Assembly (NCBI GenBank): GCA_031216915.1 | Contig: CM062294.1 | Span: forward strand, 391,831,217-391,895,216 | Direction of reading: 5' to 3' | From: Pictodentalium vernedei | Lineage: Eukaryota > Mollusca > Scaphopoda > Dentaliida > Dentaliidae | Length of the DNA stretch: 64,000 nt | Part shown: in pieces, positions 1 to 11,570 of the stretch | Layout of the letters: each line of letters starts with the position of its first letter | Position numbering within the stretch: the first letter of the stretch is position 1 | Translations under genes and position numbers: made by a program | Notes under the pieces: generated by a model | Seen by the model: only the letters and a program-made list of their open reading frames with translations | What the model was told of the DNA's origin: nothing | Databases searched by the model: none

Positions 1-1034
1 CCTTCGGCGCGCGAAACCATTCCTTTGTTGCAGTGGTTGAATATCATCAGAAAGATACTGATTGAACACAACTCATTGTGAAAGAACACTGCCACTTTCG
101 AGCGTGCACAACTCATTGTGAAAAACGGGTGTTCAGAAATTAAAGAGAAAGTGGTAATTAAAAATAAAAAAATAATTACAACTCTGGTATTTGAGAATTA
201 TATAACAATATAATCAGAGATATGATTTATGACTTATTGGTTTAATAAAACATACTCATTCATCATTTCATCATGTTCTGCAACATGTGAAGTTGTGACT
301 TTCAGTGTAAAATCAATTTTTTGAATGTAGCCAAGGGAGGCAACTATTTTGTTATTCATATTCCGCTGTGTAAATTTTATCTGGTCTTCATAAAATGATT
401 TTTTTATTGATTTTGTGTGAAGCTATATTTTGTTCTATTCGTAATAAAGTGTACATATTTAAAAAAACAGCTATTTTAAACAGACTATGTTTGTCTGTTT
501 TCAAGGGGTGTTTTGCAGTGTTGATTGACATACTTACGTCCATTTCTGGCATCGAGAATAACCTGTACAAAAAAAAAAAAAATGAAAACAAACACCGCAT
601 GGTCTTCTGTTTGTTTTATTCATTAAATTGAGGATTAAAACCCGAAATCTGAAAATGAAACGTATGTACAAGATAATTATGAGAATTTTTAAAGCAAATT
701 CTATAAAATTGGTAGGTGGTTTCCAAAGAAACGTAACATACTCAGTGGATACTTACTTGTCTTAATTTCCGACGCATCCCAACGCGACTTGCAAGCACTA
801 TTACTCGTCCCGAAGGACCCCCCCCCCCCCCCCACCCCCCCACTTTGCAATTTATCCACTGCAAGCACCCCCTGGGCTTCGACATGAGTCAGTACGGGTA
901 TTAATATAAAATATAGAACCTTAGTGAGCACGCTCACATACCCCACGTGCCCCAATATTTCAAGCTCTAATCATTTTTTAAAAATACACATAGATTCTAG
1001 GAATACTGCAGAAAACAGTGTTCTGTAGTTTCAA
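1..1034. other. AT-rich stretch without a recognisable gene
   Basis: I see no coding potential here. Open frames are short, low complexity and overlap on both strands around 388-631. A run of about 20 C residues with few interruptions lies near 817-841. No hairpin tail or tandem core of the kind found elsewhere in the window is evident before about 1035. Confidence 0.5.
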
Positions 1035-1483
1035 CGGTACTGAAAGAATTCAAGCAGAGAAAAAGCCCGGAAAACTGTAATTTTGATGAACTTTTCAAAG
1101 TCTATGGGGCCGTAATTTTGGTAAAAATCAGTGGAGAAGAACAAAACCCAAACTTGTTCTGTCGGCCACCATGTTAAGACTAACATACCAAACATCAGCT
1201 CAATATCTGGAAGCGTGTAGAAAAAAAGTCCGGAAAACTGTAATTTTAATGCATTTTTCACAGTCCAAGGGCCGTAATTTTGGTAAAAATCAGTGGAGCG
1301 GAAAAAAAATGCAAACTTGATCTGTAGGCCACCATGTTAGACTCACATACCAAAAATCAGCTCAATATCTGGAAGCGTGTAGAAAAAAAGTCCGAAAAAC
1401 AAGTAGGACCGACTGACGGACTGATGGACGGACCAGTCAAAAACATTATACCCCTGCAACTTCGTTGCGTGGGGTATAATAAA
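1035..1483 (+). repeat. Tandem-core element R1 (about 161 bp monomers, GACGG tract, tail hairpin)
   Basis: Two full monomers and the start of a third share 'ccggaaaactgtaatttt' and 'ggtaaaaatcagtgga', beginning near 1057, 1219 and 1380. They are followed by a degenerate GACGGACTGATGGACGG tract and then a stem-loop at about 1447-1482, where ttatacccc pairs with ggggtataa. This order of core, tetranucleotide tract and tail hairpin recurs in more than a dozen unrelated repeats in the window. It resembles non-autonomous pearl-type elements of bivalves; assignment to a transposition class is inference. Non-coding. Confidence 0.65.
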
Positions 1484-1625
1484 GTGCAAAACTCTTCGAA
1501 ATAACTCAAATGTTTTGAAATTGGACATTGAAATTCTCGCGGCCGATTAAAAGGCCCTGAGAATACTGGTCTCGGGGCCGATCTCGTGGCCGGGGCCGAT
1601 CGGCCACGACTTATTGCAAGCACTG

Positions 1626-2874
1626 GCATACCCAATATCAAAAGATTCTGCCTGCTGGATCATGAGAAGAAGATTTTCAAAGAAATTTGCCTGAAATGCA
1701 CTAATTTATATTTAGGCTCCTATACTGAGCCTAAATATAAACCCAGGGGGCCGATTTGAACAAACTTGAATCAGATCCACCCCATAATGTTGCATACTAA
1801 ATATCAAAAGATTCTGCCTGCTGGATCTGGAGAAGAAGATTTTTTAAGAAATTTGCCTGAAATGCTCTAAGTTTGAATTCGGGCTTCTATAGTGAGCCCA
1901 AATATGAATCCAGGGGGCCAATTTGAACAAACTTGAATCAGATCCACCTCACAATGTTGCATACCAAATATCAAAAGTTTCTGCCTTCTGGATCTGGAGA
2001 AGAAGATTTTTTAAGAAATTTGCCTGAAATGCACCAAGTTCAAAATCGGGCTCCTATACGGAGCCCAAATATGAACCCAGGGGGCCGATTTGAACAAACT
2101 TGAATCAGATCCACCCTACAATGTTGCATACCAAATATCAAAAGATTCTGCCTGCTGGATCTGGAGAAGATTTTTTTTAATGTTTTTCCCATTGCCTACC
2201 ATGTTAAAAAGTGCTGACTCAGTCCTGAAAAAAGTACCTTGTGATCAAACCGATAGGGATTTTTTTTAACCAATCTATTCTACTGGATAAAAGTAAGCTT
2301 TACACAAAATAAGAATTCTCTGTGCTGTGTAGTTTTGGAGATATGGCAGTTTTAAGATTTTTCCTATTTTTAGCTCCCGAGGTTCCCACGGGGCAATGAG
2401 AAAAGTTTTTTTTGCATCAATCAACTACTTATGACCCATTATCATCTCATATCAAATTTGGTTCAAATCGACCTCAAGGTTCTGAAAATAGAAATTTTAG
2501 GCATGGCCAAAATTTTTTGCCCTCCCATAACGAAGGCAAATAATGCCCGACAAACTTCTTTTGAATAACCTTGATTCTAAACCTCAAAAGGACTCAGTAT
2601 ACCACATATCAAGTCTCTGCCACTGGTGTTCATTAGAAGAAGATTTTCAAAAAATTTGGCCATTTTTTCCCCACCCCTCTGCTCAATATGAGCGAAAACC
2701 TAATTTGCATAAAAATCAAAATGCCCCTATATAACCACTACTTACATGAAATTTAATTAAAATGTGGCCAGTGGTGTAGGAGAAAGAGGCTCAAACACCA
2801 CCTTCACGCAGGACGACGGACGGACGAAGAGTGATAAGAAAAGCTCACCCTGACTTTCAGTCAGGTGAGCTAAA
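1626..2874 (+). repeat. Tandem-core element R2 (about 167 bp monomers)
   Basis: Monomers containing 'tatcaaaagattctgcc' recur near 1636, 1802, 1969 and 2137. Each carries a hairpin-like 'gggctcctatacggagccc'. A non-repeated 3' part follows, then GACGACGGACGGACG, then a 30 bp tail stem-loop at 2842-2871 (agctcaccctgact / agtcaggtgagct) and an A-rich end. The core is related to those at 24.7-25.7 kb, 34.2-34.8 kb and 44-45 kb. The typical 'aggccccatggggcct' head found in those relatives is not seen, so the 5' end may be missing. Non-coding. Confidence 0.7.
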
Positions 2875-3183
2875 AAGATGACTGCAGCTGGATTACTGTA
2901 CATCAACCAATCAAATTTGTTATTTTGAGACAGAAGTTTGTATCATTGTGACATAGCTAAAAGCATCAATACAGGTGCCTAAGGAACTTCCAGTAAATTA
3001 CGTTGTTTTCGAGATGTTACCCATTTCGTCATCGGTAACTAATATCCCACGAATATGTGGTACTGGTAAGTAGGATAACCTAATACGCGGAAACACCTTT
3101 TCTGTGTCATGCCGAGCCACGAGAACAGTCACCAGATGTGAATAGCAGTTATTGCTTAGAAAGACGAATATGCATTAGTTTAA

Positions 3184-3282
3184 CTCCCCCCCCCTCCCCC
3201 CATATGGAAAGGAACTGCTATATTTTGAAGACGAATCCATGATTCGTCTCTAGCAGTTGCATTTCATATAGGGGGGTGGGGA
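3184..3282. repeat. Short foldback (MITE-like) flanking DIRS-A
   Basis: A nearly complete inverted repeat: C-rich tract, ccatatg, aactgcta and gacgaatc on the left pair with gattcgtc, tagcagtt, catata and the G-rich tract on the right, around a 3-base loop near 3240. About 100 bp. No open frame. It lies immediately upstream of the DIRS-A 5' terminus. A similar C-run plus ccatatg occurs just beyond the 3' terminus near 7147-7170, so DIRS-A may have inserted in or beside such a foldback. Confidence 0.5.
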
Positions 3283-3297
3283 GCCAGAAAGAAAATA

Positions 3298-3490
3298 ATT
3301 TTTATACTGTACCAATGACCCAGACATAGCTGGTGCTAACTCTTAAAAATCTAGGGCCAAACACAAATTTTGCCCCCCAATCCCCAAAATTTGCATCTAA
3401 AACCAAAAGAAATCATGTCCTAAAGGACCTCCATACTTTGCCCTTACTGCACATGCGCAGTGTCAAGGACGTTCCGAAACTGGCGCCAAT
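3298..3490 (+). repeat. Left long inverted terminal repeat of DIRS-A
   Basis: Nearly identical in inverted orientation to 6926-7130; for example 'gggccaaacacaaatttt' and 'gacctccatactttgccc' are shared without change. It contains a GC palindrome related to TGCGCATGCGCA (one mismatch here) and a short open frame beginning at 3333. The two ends of copy A resemble each other more closely than either resembles copy B, as expected if each replication cycle homogenises them. Confidence 0.75.
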
Positions 3491-4211
3491 CATAATTCTT
3501 TGTTTGGCCCTTCATCAGTTAACATCTCACTGATCTTTGTGCTTGTAAATCTCAGTTTAAATGATGCCAGACACATAAATATTGGAGAAATGGTGATTCT
3601 AAGGAGGATAGAGAAGGAGGAGAGGAAAAAGGAGTGACAGAAAATATTCAGGGCTGTAGCTTAAAATTTTGTAATGAAATTATGTTAAGTTGCCTATTTT
3701 CGAGGCATGGGCCTGTTGTTGTCATTCTTGCTTTGAAGTTGCACTGCTTATTCAGTGTTTCCTCTCTCCTTATCCTGTAAGTCCCCCCTTGCTATTCTCC
3801 CATGCTTTTGGCATATTTTTGAGTAAGATTACTACTAAAATTTCTTGGGAGAATTAGTTTGGTTACAGAATGAATTCTGTTATTTTCCCCATGTTTACGT
3901 TCTCACCCATGGGTGTTTAGACATTGTGTTCTGCATCTACCATCTGATGTTCTGCAGATTCTTCTCTGGAAGTCTCTGTTTTGTATCAGATAGTGTGTAT
4001 TGTTGATAACTGATTTCGGGCCAGTATTGTCAGTGCCTGGAGTCATGTTTTCTGGTGTTTATACACTTCTTGTTTACATTGGCAACAGTCTCTTTTGAGG
4101 GGGGCTTTTTGCCTTTGGAGTAGTTCACTCATTACTAGATACATTATTATTATCCGTAAGTGTTGCATTAATTATTTAAAATAATTTTAAAATTTTTGAC
4201 CACGCTTACCC

Positions 4212-4748
4212 TTGGGATCCATTGGGGCTCAACGTTACTTTTCAGAAACTTGGGCTTCAGAAATTTGGTTAACTCAGGGAGTTCCGCTGCAGTTGCCGGA
4301 TCCGAGTTTTACCATTATGACGGATGCCAGTCAAACAGGTTGGGGTGCATCATTGATCCCAACGGATTCGAGATGCCAGGGTCTTTGGGATCCACAGTTC
4401 CTAAGCAAGCACATAAACATCAAGGAAATGATGTCAATTTGGCTTGCGTTACGTCATTGGATGGACTTTATTCACAAAGCTCATGTCCAAATCCTGTCCG
4501 ACAATACGACAGTAGTGGCGTATATACGGAACCAGGGAGGCACTCATTCCGTTCCGTTATTCAATCTAACGGAGAGAATCCTTCTGTTTGCTCTAGAACA
4601 TCAAATTCTACTTTCGGTCTGTCATATACCGGGTCGTCTGAATGTCCTAGCAGACTCCCTTTCACGGAAGGGTCGCTTGTTGCCGTCGGAGTGGACTCTC
4701 ACAAACAAGTATTCAATCAGATTTGCTACCAGTGGGAACGGCCAATGA
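4212..4748 (+). pseudogene. RNase H domain of DIRS-A RT polyprotein (fragment)
   Basis: This frame carries the RNase H signature of DIRS elements: TDASQTGWG (first acidic residue), INIKEMMSIWLALR (second), ILSDNTTVVAYIRNQGG (third) and HIPGRLNVLADSLSR. The RT domain that should precede it is deleted; the frame starts a few codons after the deletion joint. It ends at a stop at 4746-4748 after a frameshift near 4700, and the downstream RNase H tail (IDLFATHLNNQ, PCPDPRAFAVDALS) continues in the frame used by the recombinase. Not functional alone. Confidence 0.85.
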
Positions 4749-5085
4749 TAGACTTATTTGCGACACATCTCAACAATCAGTTGCAGACGTATGTGTCACC
4801 GTGCCCGGATCCAAGAGCATTTGCAGTAGACGCTCTATCGATCTCATGGGACGGAATGATAGGATATGCGTATTCTCCAGCGCCATTGATTCAGCAAGTA
4901 TTGCTAAAGATAAAACAATCTCAATGCAAGATTCTGTTGGTAGCATCTCTCTCCACAGAGACGGTGGATAAATCTGCTCAGGTGTCTGTTGTGGGACCTA
5001 CCGCGAAAGCTTCCTCCACGGGAGGATCTTCTTTCGCAGGGGAAACCGCGTCAACTTCATCACAACCCGCAAGGTCTCAACCTTC

Positions 5086-6136
5086 ACGTTTTTCCGTTGT
5101 GCGGTCCTTCTTGCATGGCAAGCACTTTACAGGACGAGCAGTGGACGCAATTTCTAACTGTAGGAGGACCTCCTCTTCGCTAAACTATGCGGCTAAGTGG
5201 AAGGTTTTTCGTCGTTGGTGTAGGGATCATTCTGTTGATATTTTTGATCCCTCCATACCAGACATTGCAAACTTTCTAGCATACTTGTTTGACGAAATCA
5301 AACTGCAGTATGTTACTATTAAGGGTTATAGGTCTATGTTATCTGATACCTATGCACATCACGATAGTTTACAAATTGGATCTAATGTCTCTTTATCTAA
5401 GTTAGTTAGAAACTTCTCAATAGACCCAGAACTCTTAGATTAATTCCTAAGTGAAATTTAGCTTGGGTTCTTCTTAAACTGAATGAAAAGCCATTTGAGC
5501 CTCTTGGGACAGTAGATTTCAAATTCTTGTCTTATAAGACAGCTTTTCTCTTAGCTTTCTCTTCTGCTAGAAGAGTCAGTGAGCTTCATGCACTATCGGT
5601 GGACGATTCTCACTATCGTAGTGTCGGGAACACTATCACCTTCACTACTAATGTTGGATTTTTAGCTAAGAATCAGGCTCCTAATAAATATCCGGAACCT
5701 ATTGTTATTAAGGCTCTTCCGTCTTCAGACGGGCGTAGGCCTTTACTCTTGTCCTGTTAGAGCTTTACGCATTTATAAACAGAGATCTCAGTTTATCAGA
5801 AAGGGACGAAAACGTTTCTTTCTGTCTCTGATGCCTAATAGAAAGGACATTTTGGTCCATTCTATTGTTAGATGGATTCAATTAACTATCTGTACTGCTT
5901 ATGAAAATTTATCTTCTTCCCAGCAGTCTGTGCTTAAGATTTCGGCTCATGAAGTTAGAGCTCTTTCTACATCTTGGGCTTACGCAAATAGTGTGGCTAT
6001 TACAGATTTAATGAAGGCTGCTTACTGGTCTCAGCCATCCACATTCACGAATTTTTATCTCAGAAATATTGAGTCCATTTCTGGAGACCTGCATTGTTTA
6101 GGTCCGTTATCTGTTGCTCAGAATGTCGTCCACTAA
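5086..6136 (+). pseudogene. Tyrosine recombinase of DIRS-A (frameshifted)
   Basis: The N-terminal core-binding part (FTGRAVDAISNCRRTSS, AAKWKVFRRWC, YVTIKGYRSMLSDTY) lies in the frame that stops at 5443. The catalytic part resumes in other frames: SARRVSELHALSVDD (first Arg, near 5570), RKGRKRFFLSLMP, AHEVRALSTSWAY (HxxR, near 5945) and FTNFYLRNI (nucleophilic Tyr, near 6056). All four catalytic positions (R, H, R, Y) are recognisable. At least two frameshifts, near 5440 and 5745, break the gene. It is about 45% or more alike by eye to the DIRS-2 recombinase. The enzyme would integrate the circular DNA form of the retrotransposon. Confidence 0.85.
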
Positions 6137-6742
6137 ACAGTTGCAACTATCATTATGCAGGCTTTCTGTTCCGGCAGTGACTCCGTCCTGCTGCCCTCTT
6201 CGCTCTGGGCTATTTGACCCAGGGCAAGGGGAAGGGGGGGGGGAGGGTGTTCCCTTGGGTCACCTGCTTTATAGTGAAAAGCAAGGGAATTCCTCCTCCG
6301 GAGTCAGTAATTCTAAGTCGTTTCCGGGATGGTTTTAAAGTGTAATATTAATGTTAAAAATTCATTCATGTCATATTTTTAAAGTGTAGCTCAGTGTGAA
6401 GCATTTGTATATGTCAAGTGTCAAACGGGCGTTAATATACAATCCTCGGACACTTTTAAAGAATATAAAGAGTCTCAATTCTCTGGACTAACTTTATTTA
6501 TTGGCTTACTTTAAAAATAATTAGTATATAGGGTTATACTGGATGTTAATAGAGAACATGAATGTTATTGTGCTCAATTATGAATGGTATTGTATCTTTC
6601 TAATTTATCATAAAATAAGAAAGATACATGTAAAGCCTAATACTCCTTTTCTCCTTGAGGGGTTCACTCTATATTATATAGTTGAGCTTATTGGATTTTC
6701 CTCTATGTCCTAGGCCCTCCAGCCTTTTTACTTTTCAGCTAT

Positions 6743-6825
6743 GTCTGGGTCATTGGTACAGTATAAAAATGTTAAAAAAATTTATAGTAATTTATATATT
6801 TTTTATACTTACCAATGACCCAGAC
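6743..6825 (+). repeat. Internal complementary region (ICR) of DIRS-A
   Basis: The left half, gtctgggtcattggtacag through ataaaaat, is the reverse complement of the element's first 28 bases. The right half, from gttaaaaaaatttatagt to accaatgacccagac, is the reverse complement of its last approximately 54 bases. The two halves abut exactly, so the ICR is complementary to the junction that would form if the two outer ends were joined. This is the hallmark of DIRS-type replication, in which the ICR is thought to template circle closure. Confidence 0.8.
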
Positions 6826-6925
6826 GGGGATGGCCCTCCCAGGAGTTGGGAACTCATACCTCCCCGCTGAGTACATATCGCTGACCAGGCACTGCCAGTA
6901 AGAATGATGAGTTGCGCCAATTTCG

Positions 6926-7130
6926 GAACGTCCTGGACACTGCTCATGCGCAGTAAGGGCAAAGTATGGAGGTCCTTTAGGACATCAATTTCTTTTGGTT
7001 TTAGATGCAAATTTTGGGGATTGGGGGGCAAAATTTGTGTTTGGCCCTAGATTTTTAAGAGTTAGCAGCAAGCTATGTCTGGGTCATTGGTAAGAATAAA
7101 AAATATATAAATTACTATAAATTTTTTAAC
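6926..7130 (-). repeat. Right long inverted terminal repeat of DIRS-A
   Basis: Inverted near-copy of the left terminal repeat, preceded by about 100 bp of 3'-specific sequence (ggccctcccaggagttggg, cctccccgctgag). Read outward on the element strand, the end is cattggtaagaataaaaaat, resembling a splice donor. Confidence 0.75.
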
Positions 7131-8829
7131 TTTTATTTTACTTAATCCCCCCCCCCCCCCCCCCTCCATATGCAAAGCAGGTATCAGGCAAACTTGACAT
7201 AATGACGAGTATTTGTCAAGGCTGTGAGAGGTGTGGGGCCCAGTGTCGTAACCCGGGACACGGAATTTTGGGGGGCTTAATTCGGGAGTCCTGATTCTTG
7301 CTTCAAGTCTCCCCTCAAAGTTGTGAATCATGTGCCAAGCCTGCCTCCTCCTGATCCCCGAGCAAAAATCAGCAAGATAAGTTGCTCGTCGAATTGGAAT
7401 ATGTAAAGAAGGAATGGGGGTGTCCTGTGGAGATACTCAATATGTTGATGAATGATTTTTAAAGTGGTAATTATAAGAAACAGTTATCACTTCAAGAATT
7501 GTGCAGTCAAAAGCTTTGACTCTTGGTGATTGGATCCTCATTGAACTTGCAAATTTAAAATAGCTGAAACGTCATTTTGATGGCCAAAAAACAATGTGAC
7601 TCTTCATCCCAAAAGCAACCAGAAGTCTCTATTTAACAACCAATTTCAAACTTTTTCTGAGATTTCGAACAATCACACCCCCCCCCCCCCCCTCCCACAT
7701 CGCTCACGCTTTAGGAACTTACTGCAGATGCCTTCACCTGCGTCGATATCAGATAATCCTGACATTTTCAAAAGGGGCAACAGTTACAAAATTAACCATG
7801 AGAAGCGAATTTTCTTTCACTAGCCCTGGTATTTGCTCCACAGTTCCTCTCGTATTTCCTATTTTTGAAACCCGCCCTCCGAACATACAATGCAGATGTT
7901 GGAGGAAAATATTTTTTAACACCGGTAGGTTTTGAAAGTATGCAGGTCCATGTGTTAATTTTTGTGAACCCCTTCAACAGCATGTGGGGACGTCGTTGTC
8001 GTTTGATCTATTTTTTGTGAATTTTGTTGCTGTTCAATGCACTGTGGATGTGTATTTTTTGAAGCGATAATCACCCAACAGGCAGTACAGTACTGTCGTT
8101 GAAAGTGCTTGGTCTATAGTACTCTATACTGCATTGTATGGATTTATTTGTGAACCCTTTAATTATTGTTATTATTTAAGGTCAGTAGCCTACACCATAC
8201 CTTTTGTGGTTTTTCTCCCCCCATACCCCAAAGGAGTTGAAACACTTTTCGAAAACAAAAATTTCATTGGTCAGTTCGTCTGAGATGTCAGTTTGATATA
8301 AAGAAAGACAATACTTACCTGTCAATAAATAATAAACAAGTTTGCAAATAATATTGTTTTATTAATTCTATGTCCATTATACAATTATGAGTCTATTGTG
8401 TAAAATATATATGTTTTTACCTTCCAACAAAGAAGGGAAGTTGAAATATTCAGTTGAAAAAAATTCTTTCTTGTTTTTTGATTCACTGGGAGTGGGATTT
8501 GCTAACACTGCAACAGTTCGGGCCGTCATCGAGTGGGTGTCCAAAAATTTTGAGGCTTAAAATTGTTTTTTTTACAGAAATTATACCCAAAAACAAAAAG
8601 TGTCCGAAAAATTAGATGAAATACTGTAAGAAGGATAACAACACGCACAAATAACTTAGCTGTGTCATGCCGCATCATTGGGACAGCCAAAAGTCAAATT
8701 ATGTTACGCTGTAACGACAAGAAAAATGCATCGCTGTCCCGCTAATCAATATTTGGTTTTGTATCGTGGCCTGGAGATTATGTATTGCGAATTGAGATGC
8801 GAAACTGGCAAAATTGCTCCCGGAATGAT
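7131..8829. other. No gene recognised
   Basis: Long C-runs occur near 7147-7164 and 7677-7693. Open frames are short and lack family resemblance on either strand. No tandem array or terminal hairpin is clear. Probably intronic or old, decayed repeat. Confidence 0.5.
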
Positions 8830-8957
8830 CAATGAGCTCTTTCAAATGAGTGATCATATGCTATGTTTTTGAGACAAAAAATGAAAAATAATGAAAATTG
8901 AATGGTGATTTCAGTGAATAGCACTTAGTGGTTTTTGCCATTACGTTGGGTAAAGGG
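8830..8957. repeat. piggyBac-like MITE, partial copy
   Basis: The right half matches the family at 10127-10314 and 27101-27335: tgctatgtttttgagac, then 'gccattacgttgggtaaaggg', followed by TTAA at 8958-8961. The left half is diverged or replaced. The TTAA target and CCCTTTAC-type terminus are characteristic of piggyBac-superfamily elements. Confidence 0.55.
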
Positions 8958-9472
8958 TTAAGTTACTTGTCACATAGTTATGACGTCACGCCTTTGTTAA
9001 AAGTGTGTGATATATTTCGAAGAGTTGGTTAGAGCATGTGTGATATTCAACATATATCGCCACACTTTTACCAATCAAGGAACAATAGACAGTGATTGTG
9101 TAACCTGTCAGTTCTAATACAAACACAGCCGAGAGGAAAGATTAAGGGCACCTGTGCTAAAATGTTTTGAACAGAGAAACGAGAATTTACCTGACTTTTG
9201 ATTTTATTGAAAGAGTTAAAGAAAGAAATCCACACCCGGGTGTAAATGATAAATGGAACGTTTAATTTCTCGCTCAACCTTTTGAGCGCAATGACGAAAC
9301 GGAAAAAATGAAGTAATATCACTTGCTTTCCATCAATCTTCATGTGTCTTGCAAGTTTGGCTTAAGAAATTAACTAATTAAACGGTAATGGACACGTGTC
9401 AGACAAGAGTGTCAGTGGAGTGTTTGATTGTTCGTGTTTTGATTGTTTGTGCAAACATCAATGTGACAAGTC

Positions 9473-9596
9473 GGTTACAGCACAAAAACTCGTGATATTG
9501 AACATACAATCGCTCGAGCTAGTTACTCGGACAAGTCCTCGTTAACTAACTCTCGCGATTGTATATTCAATATCACTCGTTTTCTATGCTGTAACC
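9473..9596. repeat. Foldback MITE, about 124 bp
   Basis: Terminal inverted repeats of about 42 bp: ggttacagcacaaaaactcg at the left pairs with the complement ending gctgtaacc at the right, continuing through gatattgaacatacaatcgc versus gcgattgtatattcaatatc. A short central spacer is rich in CTCG motifs. No open frame. Superfamily unassigned. Confidence 0.65.
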
Positions 9597-10126
9597 TATA
9601 CATATTGATTGCCACAAAAAAAACTGATGATATTTTTTAACCTAAGCTGCCTATATGATACAACCTATTGAAATCACCGAGACACTGTCCTGTTTAGCCC
9701 CCACTTTTCAGGGGAGAGAATCCTGCCACCAATGGTTTTCGGCATGTTCTCAAAAAACAAGAATAACAGATAAACAGAATATGAAAATTGATGACTGGAA
9801 AATTGAAGACACCTAATACTTTTTCTTGGTGGGTGCTCGTCATGGTGTCAGATACCAATAGTTTTGAGCCTGTCAGCTCAAACTTGGAACCTGTCAGAGG
9901 GATTACAACCCAACAGTATGGTGTATTATAGCACGATTGTTGTGCATATTGAATGTTACATGATACAATACAGATATTGGGAAATGTGCTTGATATACCA
10001 CATGGAATCTGGATTACACCAAAGAATTTCATGTAAGAATGCATCTGATTGAATTTTACGTGTAGTAGGTTTTGATTTTTTAAGCTCTAATTATCACCAT
10101 GAGTGTCAGAAAATGGTTTATATTAA

Positions 10127-10314
10127 CCCTTTACCTAACTTGAAAAGCAGACGACACTTGTAAAAAAAATTCTTGAATAACTAATTTTTTTCATTTCATA
10201 GGTTATGACCCCTCATTGGAACGGGCTCGATGATTTTGAGACAAATAGTGAAAATTAATTAGCAATTTTTGAGAATAGCTCTGGCCAGTTTTGGCCATTA
10301 CATTGGGTAAGGGG
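10127..10314. repeat. piggyBac-like MITE (TTAA-flanked)
   Basis: Begins CCCTTTACCTAAC and ends with the imperfect complement GGGTAAGGGG, flanked by TTAA at 10123-10126 and 10315-10318. The interior has a weak central dyad around 'cattggaacgggctcg' and is related to the copy at 27101. piggyBac elements integrate at TTAA, and their termini begin CCC. No transposase is present. Confidence 0.75.
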
Positions 10315-10318
10315 TTAA

Positions 10319-11118
10319 TAAAATTCTAAGACAGAACACAGCAAGGGAAGAGTACGGGGATTGGAATTAACGACCTGAGGTGGACTTTTTCCTGCATTTC
10401 ACAAGGCATGCATAAAATACAGGAGAAATTCCACAAAGAGACATTGATTCCTGTGCCCTATACTCTGCTCAAGTTGTGTTACTGTATTTATCCCATGATT
10501 CAACTTGAATTAAGTGAACGAAGCTGATAGTTATAGACAGAAATATCAACTTTGATGGTCTTATAATAATTTTCTTGCCTGACCCATTTGTATTGAAGCA
10601 TTTCGTTCCTGTCATAACGTTACTCAGACATGCGAAGTACAATTAGATGCATTCTTGCATGATATTCTTATTTATCTTATACCTGTTGAAGATATAGCCC
10701 ATGTGTTATAGATTATCTATAACACATACCCCTATGTCATATAGATTGGAGAACAGACTATATAGTCTTTTTCTATATTATAATATAATGATGACATTCG
10801 CAAAATTGTTTATAAATCGTGTCAAATCTGGTGAAATTGATTATCAAACATATTTTTGTCATAAATCATAAGAATTGAGGCGTAAGTATATTTTCTGAAA
10901 TTGTTTTCCCAGTTACAGGGCCACTTTCTAAGGGGAACTATACTCTATCATTCACTTGAATTTGTAGCCTTGTTACGCACCAACAGCTTTTCCAGGCACA
11001 TCACATGTATTCATGCCCAACAAGAGAAAGCAGTCGACTCCACTCCAGATGAGTCGACATTTTGACACGAAATCATGCCCAAAACCCTTTTAAAAATGCA
11101 GAAAAGAACAAAAATGGT
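10319..11118. other. No gene recognised
   Basis: AT-rich sequence with no convincing open frame, tandem structure or terminal hairpin. A local inverted repeat around 'gtgttatagattatctataacac' near 10693-10715 is short and may be incidental. Confidence 0.45.
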
Positions 11119-11280
11119 CGGTATAAATACAACAATACCATAGTGTTTTGATATGTTTGATATCTCAACTCGTTGAAAGTGAGTTTTTTTCGCTCGGCAA
11201 GCCTCGCGAAAAAAACTCACTTTCAACTCGATGAGATATCAAACATATCAAAACACACTATGGTATTATCGTATATGTAT
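11119..11280. repeat. Near-perfect palindrome, about 160 bp
   Basis: Arms of about 65-75 bp on each side of a small centre near 11197 (cggcaagcctcg). The left arm runs from accatagtgttttgatatg to gtgagtttttttcgct; the right arm is its complement with very few differences and a one- or two-base indel. The same short peptide frame can be read from both strands, a consequence of the symmetry and not evidence of coding. Could extrude as a cruciform. Probably a young foldback MITE. Confidence 0.8.
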
Positions 11281-11512
11281 TATCCAGATTGCATGTGTGG
11301 TGTACCTACAACATTTTCCAATGTTCCAATCAGAGTAAAATTGTCGCCCTGTGATTGGATGAGAGCTGGTCTAGTTTCTTTTATGTTTACGGCTCCAGTA
11401 GCAAATGTTACCATCTGACATCACCACATGAAATATTTGAAATGACGTCACCCATTTCATAATTGCTTCATCAATGGAGTGACTAGCAAGCCGCTTCATT
11501 TTTCTGGATATT

Positions 11513-11570
11513 TATTTATTAGTGCTTAATGCCACATCAGCAGCTAAGGCTATATCATGGTGAGAAAACA
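11513..11570. repeat. SINE 3'-end remnant
   Basis: 'atttatttattagtgctta' followed by a 'atatcatgg'-type segment resembles the tail of the SINEs at 24281-24640 and 52216-52506. Only the tail region is present. Confidence 0.35.

Larger units (their letters stand above)
3298..7130 (+). mobile_element. DIRS family-1 retrotransposon, copy A (gag/RT deleted)
   Basis: Complete-ended element of 3.83 kb. The left terminus begins atttttatactgtaccaatg at 3298; the right terminus ends aaattttttaac at 7130. Long inverted terminal repeats (about 190 bp) sit at both ends, and an internal complementary region lies at 6743-6825. Compared with copy B, the about 850 bp 5' leader is retained. At about 4199 it then jumps directly into the RNase H region, so gag and most of RT are missing. 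The remainder encodes RNase H and tyrosine recombinase pieces broken by frameshifts. DIRS elements integrate through a tyrosine recombinase rather than an integrase. Non-autonomous. Confidence 0.85.

Noticed and set aside
11011-11418. Two similar small proteins starting MKVSFF on opposite strands.
   Set aside because: They arise from a palindrome read from both sides.
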